DNA of 27,025 nucleotides, taken from positions 1-27,025 of the forward strand of contig DDTM01000008.1 in assembly GCA_002344075.1 (NCBI GenBank), given 5' to 3'. The stretch is from Bacteroidetes bacterium UBA2364. GTDB lineage: Bacteria > Bacteroidota > Rhodothermia > Rhodothermales > UBA2364. Numbering within the stretch: the first letter of the stretch is position 1; each line of letters starts with the position of its first letter. The position numbers were made by a program, and so were the translations under genes. The notes under the pieces were generated by a model. The model had not been told where the DNA came from and did not search any database. It saw nothing but the letters and a program-made list of their open reading frames with translations. Below, one piece after another: positions 15,641-22,737 of the stretch.

Positions 15641-16852
15641 ATGAAAAAAAATTATTTGTTGGTGCTGTTTTATTTATTGGTACCAACCAGAGATTTATTT
15701 GCACAAAACTTTACTCAAAATACCCGTTCCTTTGTTGGATCGCCCGTCTATTTGGGAATGGGAGGGGCGGGAGTAGCCCTTCCTAAACGGGAGAGTGCCT
15801 TTTTCTATAATCCAGCTGGTGGCCGTGAAGTCTTAGGAAACAAGGCGATGCGTTTCACTATTTTGGGCCTAAAGGCAGGAACGGGAGTTAATACGACAGA
15901 TATAGCTAACTTCTATAAAGACAGGGTTCAGCCAGCCATTGACGAAGGAATAGAAATGCTTTCGGATCAGAAACAAGAAGCACTTTATGACGATGCTTTG
16001 GAACTTTTCCGTCGCAATGATGGCGTGTCCTCAGAATTAAACCTGTACTTGCCTGCCTTTGCCATTCGTTTAGGTGAAAAAGCGGCTTTAAATTTGGGTG
16101 TTTTCTCGGATAGCAAAGGGTTGGTTCAGGTTACAGATGGGGGTGCCGGAGTGCCCCAAGTTAACCTATTTGTACATGGGGATCTGATAGGGATTGGCGG
16201 AGCAAGTATAGACATCTCGCCCGAGTTTTCCGCAGGGGCCAATGCCAAGTACACCTACCGTAATGTGGTGGTTAAAGATAAACCTTTGGATGGTTTTAGC
16301 AGCGATGAATCTATTTATGCCTTATCAACTGGCGGGCTATCGGCAGATGTCGGCTTGTTATATCGCCCTAAGCGCATTCAGGGGCTTAGGGTTGGTGCTA
16401 CCGTTTATGATGTTGTTTCAGGTGGTTTGGCAGACTTTAGCAGTGCCGATGCCAAACTGGTACAGGGAGACGAAGATGTGGCAGAACTCAACCGCAATAT
16501 AGCACAGGCCACCTTGCGTCCTTCTGGCCTTTCATACCGCTTAGGTATTGGATATGTCCGGGATTTTTCAAAGGCATTGGGTGTTTCTGCTGCCGTAGAT
16601 TTGGAAGGGTATCAGTATCCAATGGTGGAACAGTCGTTTGGATCAAAACTGTATTTCGGGGGCGAAGTCCGGCTGCTGGGCTTTCTACAAGTTCGGGGTG
16701 GCTTTGGGCAAGGATATGCGTCCTTCGGAGGTGGATTGGACTTGGGTGGCATGACTTTAGACTATGCCTATTATGGCATCGAAACAGGGCGGCTTTCAGG
16801 TTTAGCACCGCGTTACAGCCATATGCTTCAGCTTGTGCTGGGTAATTGGTAA
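15641..16852 (+). CDS. Outer-membrane beta-barrel protein (PorV/FadL/TraF-like)
   Basis: A 403-residue protein with a signal peptide (MKKNYLLVLFYLLV, cleavage near FAQ, residue 22). The mature start, with RSFVGSPVYLGMGGAGVALPKRESAFFYNPAGG, is the typical opening of PorV/FadL-type and TraF-like barrels in Bacteroidota, where a plug-like N-terminus precedes beta strands. Alternating hydrophobic strands with Gly and aromatic residues continue to the end (LRVGATVYDVVSGGL, LSYRLGIGYVRDFS, GGLDLGGMTLDYAYYGIE). It probably sits in the outer membrane; cargo or partner is unknown. The lipoprotein upstream is a possible partner. It is flanked by inverted repeats on both sides. Confidence 0.8.
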   Translation: MKKNYLLVLFYLLVPTRDLFAQNFTQNTRSFVGSPVYLGMGGAGVALPKRESAFFYNPAGGREVLGNKAMRFTILGLKAGTGVNTTDIANFYKDRVQPAIDEGIEMLSDQKQEALYDDALELFRRNDGVSSELNLYLPAFAIRLGEKAALNLGVFSDSKGLVQVTDGGAGVPQVNLFVHGDLIGIGGASIDISPEFSAGANAKYTYRNVVVKDKPLDGFSSDESIYALSTGGLSADVGLLYRPKRIQGLRVGATVYDVVSGGLADFSSADAKLVQGDEDVAELNRNIAQATLRPSGLSYRLGIGYVRDFSKALGVSAAVDLEGYQYPMVEQSFGSKLYFGGEVRLLGFLQVRGGFGQGYASFGGGLDLGGMTLDYAYYGIETGRLSGLAPRYSHMLQLVLGNW

Positions 16853-16892
16853 ACTCCCATAAAGACGTACTCCTTTTTTATGAAGGGTTGCT

Positions 16893-16933
16893 GATAAGGG
16901 TAAAGATTTGCATTACTGATGTTTACCCTTATC
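16893..16933 (+). repeat. 12-bp inverted repeat downstream of the outer-membrane protein gene
   Basis: GATAAGGGTAAA (16893-16904) and TTTACCCTTATC (16922-16933) are perfect complements around a 17-nt loop, 40 bp after the stop codon at 16852. No U-run follows on either strand. It may act as an mRNA 3' end or a factor-dependent terminator for the outer-membrane protein gene. The remaining bases to 17083 hold nothing I can support. Confidence 0.5.
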
Positions 16934-17083
16934 CTATTGATATGCAAAGAAGGAAAAATAGAAGCCAAAAGTTCCCCGTGATGAACCAATTAAGGGCTGG
17001 TTTTAATTCATTAAAAGAACAGCGTTCACGGGAAAATGCCTGTGATAAAAAACGCCTGTTCAAAAAAGTTTTTCTCTTCAATT

Positions 17084-18334
17084 TTAGCTTTGGTCTTCAT
17101 CGGTTGCTAGGTCGTGGTACATTCGATAAATAGTTTGTAGCATATGTAGATCGGCAGGAGACATTCGTTTGTTTCGACGGGCAAAAACCGCTTCAGCCAC
17201 ACGTAAAGCTTTTTCAAGTTTATAAGGCATATACATCTCGGCAGGGCTGCCCCATGAAAAAGAAGAGACATAATTTCGTTGATACCCACCGCCATACAGG
17301 TTACAAAACGTGCCAATCACTGTGCCTGTATTAAACATGGTATTGATGCCACACTTGGTATGGTCTCCCATTATGGTTCCAAGAAATTGTTGTCCGGAAA
17401 GTTCATACCGTTGTAGGGCGACATTGTATAACCGAATGTTCCCATAGTCGTTTTTGAGGTTAGATGTATTAGAATCTGCACCGATGTTGCACCATTGTCC
17501 GATATAACTGTTACCCACATACCCATCGTGCGCCTTGTTGGAATTTGCTTGAAAGGTTGCGGCATGAACTTCTCCGCCAATTTTACAGCCCGGTCCTATT
17601 GCGGTGGTGTCTATTCTGGCGGTCATATTAACCCTAGAATGTTGTCCGATATAGCAAGGGCCTTTAACGACCGCGCCTTCACATACCTCTGCTCCCCGGT
17701 CTAAGATTATCGGTCCTGTATCTGCTGCAAGGATCGCCCCGGCATGTACTTTGGCTCCTTCGGCAACAAAGATACGGTCTGGTTCCACCAAAATTGCTGC
17801 TGGGTGAATCTTACCAAAATTACCCGCTTGTACAAACCCTCTTGCGATAAACTCAGGCAATTCTACCAACATGTGCCACAACCGATTCAGGAAATGTACC
17901 CCTTCTACGGCTTCTAAAGGAGCGTCACGAAATGCGGAAGGCGTTAAGGTATTTTGGTCTAAAACCACATCGGAGGGATTGGGCAACCACGCGGCAACCA
18001 CAAATCCATCCTGCATAAAAATCCGTTTGGCTTCCCCATCCTGGGCTGCTTTTCGGAGGCGCTGGATAACCTCGGCTGGTAAGAACGAAATGCGTCCATT
18101 TAGAAACAACGTTCCTGCAAAAAGGGGTTCATTAACTGGTACGCCGGGGTAGGACTCGGTCATGGTGCCCACAAGATAGGACCGCACCTTAAGGGCAGGA
18201 TGTAGGTCTGGAAATTGGCGGCGCAGGTATTGTGCCAAGGTACTGCTTCCCAAACGAATGTCAAACACGGCACGGGTCTCAGACACCGGGCGAAGATGAT
18301 CCGAAAAAGCATCTTCAAATAAACAAAGGTACAT
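17084..18334 (-). CDS. GlmU-family protein (Bacteroidota type, left-handed beta-helix)
   Basis: I choose the ATG at 18334 (416 codons). The frame is open to 18415, but that extension overlaps the MFS gene, and the preferred start gives MYLCLFEDAFSDHLRPVSETR, which matches the usual opening of the Bacteroidota GlmU-like family. The N-terminal half is nucleotidyltransferase-like but lacks the glycine-rich LxxGxGTRM loop of true GlmU. The C-terminal half is a hexapeptide-repeat left-handed beta-helix (KVHAGAILAADTGPIILDRGAEVCEGAVVKGPCYIGQHSRV and on). It probably handles sugar-nucleotide acetylation or transfer for peptidoglycan or surface glycans; the exact reaction is unknown. It starts 20 bp after the MFS gene, so one operon is likely. 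Confidence 0.82.
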   Translation of the reverse strand: MYLCLFEDAFSDHLRPVSETRAVFDIRLGSSTLAQYLRRQFPDLHPALKVRSYLVGTMTESYPGVPVNEPLFAGTLFLNGRISFLPAEVIQRLRKAAQDGEAKRIFMQDGFVVAAWLPNPSDVVLDQNTLTPSAFRDAPLEAVEGVHFLNRLWHMLVELPEFIARGFVQAGNFGKIHPAAILVEPDRIFVAEGAKVHAGAILAADTGPIILDRGAEVCEGAVVKGPCYIGQHSRVNMTARIDTTAIGPGCKIGGEVHAATFQANSNKAHDGYVGNSYIGQWCNIGADSNTSNLKNDYGNIRLYNVALQRYELSGQQFLGTIMGDHTKCGINTMFNTGTVIGTFCNLYGGGYQRNYVSSFSWGSPAEMYMPYKLEKALRVAEAVFARRNKRMSPADLHMLQTIYRMYHDLATDEDQS

Positions 18335-18354
18335 GATGTGGGTTGCGGTAAGGT

Positions 18355-19974
18355 CTAATGTGAAGCAGTTGTCGGAGTACGGATGCCGTCCCGACCGGTC
18401 CATTTTCCTGGCCATCCGGGCAGAAAAAGTCCGAGAATAAAGGCTAAAATGGAGAAATAAAAGGTCATACGGTAGGCATCACTAAGTCCTTTCAGGTTTT
18501 CGGTACAGGCTTGTTTGCGAAGGTCACGCATTTTTTTACCCAATCCAGAGGCGAATGGATTGGCGAAGGGGTCGTCAAAACTCCCCGCAGCAGGCATTTC
18601 GGTACAAACACCGCCTTTAAAGGTCTCATTTTGTTGGGCCGAAGGGGTGCCATGCATGAGTTGGTCTTGGATGTTCTTCACCTTTGGAGATACAGCACTG
18701 ACGAGAATGGTGGCAAGAATCGCTACGGCGATGGCTTGTATGGCATTTCTGGAAGCATTGATCAGTGAAGATGCCCGTGAGACTTTTTCTAAGGGTGCAA
18801 CCCCAAGTGCGGCGGTAAATGTTGCTTGTACGGTAAGACCAATACCAATGCCTCGTTCGGCAAGGAGCCACATGATATGCTGGATGGTTGTATCGGCCTG
18901 AATATGGGATAGATGCCAAGTATTAAGCATAATGATGCCATATCCTACAACAATAAGTGGGCGGGGGCCTATGTAGTCATAGATACGTCCAGAAACGGCG
19001 GTTACCAGCCCAGCAGTTAGGGCAAGCGGGAGCAGATAAATCCCGGTATCCAACGCAGAGTATCCGCGTAGGGCCTGTAAATAGATTGGCATTAGAAACT
19101 CTGCACCGAAGAGTGCAACGGTTGCTACGTAACCGATAATGGTGGCTCGTAGGAAGATAGGATTTTTAAAGAGGCGTAAATCCAATAAAGGCTCTCTTGC
19201 AACTTTGAGTTCGATATATGAGAGTGCTCCAAGCCCTGCAAGGCCCAGTAGAAGCCATGTTAGTACGATAGTGGATGTCCAGCCTTTATCGGCAGCGATG
19301 GAAGCAGCATACAAAAGCGCCCCAAAACCGATCGTTGAAGCAATAAGGCTAGGAATACTTAGTTTGGGAGCATTTTCTTGTATGGTTTCTTTTAGCCATC
19401 GCGAGGCAATAACCACCCCCAAAATGCCAATAGGCACATTTAGGTAGAATATCCACCGCCACAGGTCGTGCGTTACCAACCAACCGCCTACGATAGGACC
19501 TAAAGCAGGCGCCATGGTGAGGGCGATGCCAAACAGGCCAAGGGCCAAGCCTTGTTCATGTGGCGGGAAGGCACGAAAGAGTTGTGCAGACCCCAAGGGT
19601 AAGGCCAAACCGCCTCCAATGCCTTGTAAGGCACGTGCGGCAATTAACAGGGGGAGTGAGTCGGAGAGTCCGCAAAGCAATGAACTGACAACAAACAAGG
19701 CGATGCCCAAAATGTAGATCCGCTTCATGCCATAACGATCCCCTAAAAAACCGGCCAAGGGTGTACTAATGCCCATTGCCATTACGTAAATACTCAGCAC
19801 CCATTGTGTGTCTTCTAATGGGGCATTAAACTCATTACGCAATGTAGGGAATGCAACATTGACGACGGTTTGGTCTAAGATTACCAAGAATAGGCCAAAA
19901 ATCACCGACCAGAGCACCTTCCATTTGTATGCCAGTCCTTTTTCGGGAGTGGAGGTATCGTTTGAAGCAAGCAT
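18355..19974 (-). CDS. MFS transporter, DHA2 family (EmrB/QacA-like), 14 TM
   Basis: A 539-residue integral membrane protein with about 14 predicted helices. Family motifs are present: LDQTVVNVAFPTL in the first helix, GFLGDRYGMKR (motif A), ARALQGIGGG (motif B), and GPIVGGWLV (motif C, typical of drug/proton antiporters). It should export drugs or other small amphipathic compounds using the proton gradient. A loop of about 70 residues before the last helix contains two cysteines (GGVCTEMP, KQACTEN) and is longer than usual. EmrA-type adaptors are absent, so it may act without a periplasmic partner. It is 20 bp upstream of the GlmU-family gene. Confidence 0.9.
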   Translation of the reverse strand: MLASNDTSTPEKGLAYKWKVLWSVIFGLFLVILDQTVVNVAFPTLRNEFNAPLEDTQWVLSIYVMAMGISTPLAGFLGDRYGMKRIYILGIALFVVSSLLCGLSDSLPLLIAARALQGIGGGLALPLGSAQLFRAFPPHEQGLALGLFGIALTMAPALGPIVGGWLVTHDLWRWIFYLNVPIGILGVVIASRWLKETIQENAPKLSIPSLIASTIGFGALLYAASIAADKGWTSTIVLTWLLLGLAGLGALSYIELKVAREPLLDLRLFKNPIFLRATIIGYVATVALFGAEFLMPIYLQALRGYSALDTGIYLLPLALTAGLVTAVSGRIYDYIGPRPLIVVGYGIIMLNTWHLSHIQADTTIQHIMWLLAERGIGIGLTVQATFTAALGVAPLEKVSRASSLINASRNAIQAIAVAILATILVSAVSPKVKNIQDQLMHGTPSAQQNETFKGGVCTEMPAAGSFDDPFANPFASGLGKKMRDLRKQACTENLKGLSDAYRMTFYFSILAFILGLFLPGWPGKWTGRDGIRTPTTASH

Positions 19975-20121
19975 TCGTATATTGTTTTGGTGAAGCCATT
20001 AAGATACAAACGGAATGGGCGTTTATGTTTGAAGTTCAGTTCTGTTCGTTTTACGTTCCGGAACAAACCAGATGATGCCCCGTGAATATTGTAAAAACTC
20101 ATTTGTAACCTTAATTGTCCT

Positions 20122-20760
20122 GTGCGTCCCAAAATTTTGTATATATATGATGCCTTATGTGGCTGGTGTTATGGTTTTTCACCTGTAATGCAGGCCTTAT
20201 TTGCGGCCTATCAGGAACGTGTGGATTTTGACGTTCTTTCTGGCGGTATGATTTTAGAGGACCGTGTGGGTTCAATTAACGAAAAAGCTCCTTTCATCAA
20301 AACAGCCTATCGGCATGTGGAGGAAGTGACAGGGGTGTTATTCGGCGAGGCATTTCTGAAGGACATGATGGAAAGTGGAGCTATGCAACTCAATTCATTA
20401 AAACCAGGGTTGGCCTTAACAACCCTTAAAGCCATTGATTCTTCTCAAGCCGTTCCGTTTGCACGTGCGCTTCAGCGGGCTGTGTATTTCGACGGCAGGC
20501 ATCCGGACGGATGGGAAATGTATGCTTCTCTTGCGGAAACCATAGGTTTACGTGGTGATGATTTTGTTAACCAAATGCAAGAAGAAACGGTATTACAACA
20601 AACACAGGCCGAGTTTGAAGCAGTAAAAAAAATGAGTATCTATGGGTTTCCCACCGTCCTATGGATTGACGGACAAAGTGGGTATGTACTCACCAGAGGA
20701 TACAGTCCCCTGAGTGCCTTGAAAAAATCGGTAGAACAATTGTTGTTGGAATATACCTAA
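20122..20760 (+). CDS. DsbA-family thioredoxin-fold protein (FrnE-like)
   Basis: A 212-residue protein without a signal peptide. CGWC (13-16) follows the first strand (KILYIYDALCGWCYGFSP), and the cis-proline loop YGFPT has Pro177. A helical insertion (about 60-165) sits between them, as in the DsbA/FrnE/hydroxychromene-carboxylate-isomerase group. It is likely a cytosolic thiol oxidoreductase or isomerase; its substrate is unknown. The start is GTG at 20122, and no in-frame ATG lies nearby upstream. It precedes the Uma2 gene by 19 bp in the same direction and may be co-transcribed. The gene diverges from the MFS exporter. Confidence 0.82.
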   Translation: MRPKILYIYDALCGWCYGFSPVMQALFAAYQERVDFDVLSGGMILEDRVGSINEKAPFIKTAYRHVEEVTGVLFGEAFLKDMMESGAMQLNSLKPGLALTTLKAIDSSQAVPFARALQRAVYFDGRHPDGWEMYASLAETIGLRGDDFVNQMQEETVLQQTQAEFEAVKKMSIYGFPTVLWIDGQSGYVLTRGYSPLSALKKSVEQLLLEYT

Positions 20761-20779
20761 ATCTTTAAATCCCAAATAA

Positions 20780-21400
20780 ATGCTCACAGACATTAATCAA
20801 TTAGACCTTTCGCAGCAATACACCTATGCCGATTATTTGAAGTGGGCTTTTCAAGAACGGGTAGAATTATTGCGGGGCTATGTTTATCGCATGTCACCCG
20901 CGCCCAACCGAATGCACCAAGATATTTCTTGGCAGCTCCAAAAGATCATCGCCTTCTATATAGACGACAAACCGTGTCGGGCCTATACCGCGCCGTTTGA
21001 TGTGCGGCTTGTGCTGCGGGCAGATTTTCAGTTGTCTAAGAGGGTTCGGCGTCAGACGGTGAACGACCAGGAGGTAATGACGGTGTTGCAACCGGATTTG
21101 TGTGTGATTTGTGATTTAGAAAAATTGGACGATCGGGGTTGTTTGGGTGCGCCTGATCTGGTGATCGAGATTTTATCGCCAGGCAATACCCGCACCGAGA
21201 TGAAGGAGAAATTTTCGATTTATGAAGAAGTGGGTGTTCGGGAATACTGGGTGGTTCAACCAGAATACCGTAATGTATTGGTGTATGACCGCAACCGGCG
21301 AGGTGTTTTTGTGGCCCGGACGGTGTATTCTGAAGAGGATGTGCTTATATCATCGGTTTTTCTGGATATGGCGATTGAACTTAAAGAGGTTTTTAGATAA
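20780..21400 (+). CDS. Uma2-family protein (DUF820, PD-(D/E)XK nuclease fold)
   Basis: A 206-residue protein with the Uma2 layout: YTYADYL-W and ELLRGYVYRMSPAPNRMHQ at the N-terminus, LQPDLCVI with Asp106, APDLVIEILSPGN with Glu130, and EKFSIYEEVGVREYWVVQP with Lys144. These correspond to the restriction-endonuclease-like active site of the family. Uma2 proteins are abundant in cyanobacteria and some Bacteroidota; their biological role is not settled. It follows the DsbA-like gene by 19 bp and ends 8 bp before the convergent HlyD gene. No toxin-antitoxin partner or methylase is adjacent. Confidence 0.88.
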   Translation: MLTDINQLDLSQQYTYADYLKWAFQERVELLRGYVYRMSPAPNRMHQDISWQLQKIIAFYIDDKPCRAYTAPFDVRLVLRADFQLSKRVRRQTVNDQEVMTVLQPDLCVICDLEKLDDRGCLGAPDLVIEILSPGNTRTEMKEKFSIYEEVGVREYWVVQPEYRNVLVYDRNRRGVFVARTVYSEEDVLISSVFLDMAIELKEVFR

Positions 21401-21408
21401 AGTTTAGG

Positions 21409-22728
21409 CTATCGTTGTTCCATCCAAAGTTTGCGCAATTGTACAAATAGTCGCTCCAAAAGCCGGAGGTCTTCTGTTATGATTTCCGCAGCCCCAGTCA
21501 TCTCAGGTTTGTACTGTAACATTTTGTGGGAAGTTGTTACCAATTCCTGTGGTAAGCGGATTTGTACGATGTAGCGCCCAGTTGTTTCTTGGGCAGAACC
21601 CGTGCGTGCCAAAGGTGAAACCGTTTGTACCGTCCCCATCAAATATCCATATTCATAGGCCGGGTAGGCATCCATCTGAATACGCACCGATTGTCCGATC
21701 TTGATTTTTCCGGTATTGCCTGCTGGAATGAAAGCTCTGCCGATGAGCGTACTGTGCTGGGTGCGGGGCGGGACAACCATCATTACTTCCTCGCCCGCTT
21801 GTGTAAATTGTTCACTATTGGTGAATTTGAAAAAGGCGACATCACCAGTTGCAGGGGCTTTCAACAAGTAGTTTAGTTCCCATTCCTCAATACTGCTTTT
21901 TAGGAGCCGAAACGCATCCCGCAAACCATTTAGGTATTGCTGTTCTTCCCGTATTTTTTGTTGGTTCAGTTCCAAAATATTCTGCCGGAACTGTTGGGTT
22001 TGGGTTGCAAGGGACGAAATCTGGGCTTTTTGGTTTTCCACACTTCGGCGGGCCTGTAATAAGGCCAACTCCTGCTCCTGAAGGGTGAGGCGTGGGATGG
22101 CCCCTACGTCGTAAAGTTGTTTGTGGGTATTGTATCGGCTCCGGGCAAGGCCCAGTTCCCGTTCTGCTATGTTTAATTGGCGGGTATAGTCATTCCGGAT
22201 CAGGGCTTGTTGGTTCATTTGTTGTTCTATCGCGGCAATTCGGGGTTCATACGACCGAGAAGTGCGATAAAACCGTATTTCATTTAGACGCTGTAAGAAC
22301 GTAGAATAAAAAGGTTGAATAGATCCTAACTGTGGATTTGGATTCAAAAAAGGCATATTTGTTGGATTGGCTTCGTTGACAGCCTCTTCTACCGAGGGCA
22401 AAACATTCACCAAATCCAATACATCATTTGTTTTCGCAGGGTTTTGGATGACACCCAAAGGGGTTTCTTTGGCAACGGCCTTTCCCGGTTCCACCCAAAA
22501 TTGCACTCGTCCACTACTTCGTGCAATAACAGAAAAGGGTGGATCGGCGGTGGTAATCACCAATTGTGCAGGCAAAACATCGGGATATCGGATGTACCAA
22601 AGTGCAGCTACAGTGCCCAAAACCAATAAAAACAACACCGTCATGCCCCAGCGAATGATCCAATGGGGCGGTTTGCCGATAATGTCTTGTACGGCCTCGC
22701 TACTTCGTTCGGTTTCTAAAAGGGGCAT
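21409..22728 (-). CDS. HlyD-family secretion protein (membrane fusion protein)
   Basis: A 439-residue adaptor with one N-terminal membrane helix (about 28-48, WGMTVLFLLVLGTVAALWYI). Short beta segments (VIARSSGRVQFWVEPGKAVAKETPLGVI) come before and after a long coiled coil (about 145-265, rich in Gln, Leu, Arg: QQMNQQ, QEQELALLQARRSVENQKAQI). The C-terminal beta-barrel includes LLKAPATGDVAFF and SVRIQMDAYPAYEYGYLMGTV. Such proteins bridge an ABC transporter to an outer-membrane channel. The gene starts 9 bp after the C39-peptidase ABC gene, so they form one operon. No TolC homologue is present in the window. Confidence 0.92.
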   Translation of the reverse strand: MPLLETERSSEAVQDIIGKPPHWIIRWGMTVLFLLVLGTVAALWYIRYPDVLPAQLVITTADPPFSVIARSSGRVQFWVEPGKAVAKETPLGVIQNPAKTNDVLDLVNVLPSVEEAVNEANPTNMPFLNPNPQLGSIQPFYSTFLQRLNEIRFYRTSRSYEPRIAAIEQQMNQQALIRNDYTRQLNIAERELGLARSRYNTHKQLYDVGAIPRLTLQEQELALLQARRSVENQKAQISSLATQTQQFRQNILELNQQKIREEQQYLNGLRDAFRLLKSSIEEWELNYLLKAPATGDVAFFKFTNSEQFTQAGEEVMMVVPPRTQHSTLIGRAFIPAGNTGKIKIGQSVRIQMDAYPAYEYGYLMGTVQTVSPLARTGSAQETTGRYIVQIRLPQELVTTSHKMLQYKPEMTGAAEIITEDLRLLERLFVQLRKLWMEQR

Positions 22729-22737
22729 CTGTTCTTA

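Noticed and set aside
16846..17133. 95-codon plus-strand frame after the outer-membrane protein gene
   Set aside because: It runs through a 12-bp inverted repeat, overlaps the end of the GlmU-family gene and has no recognisable protein pattern.
20055..20064. GTTCCGGAAC palindrome upstream of the MFS and DsbA-like genes
   Set aside because: A 10-bp palindrome is expected many times by chance in 27 kb, and no regulator gene adjoins it.
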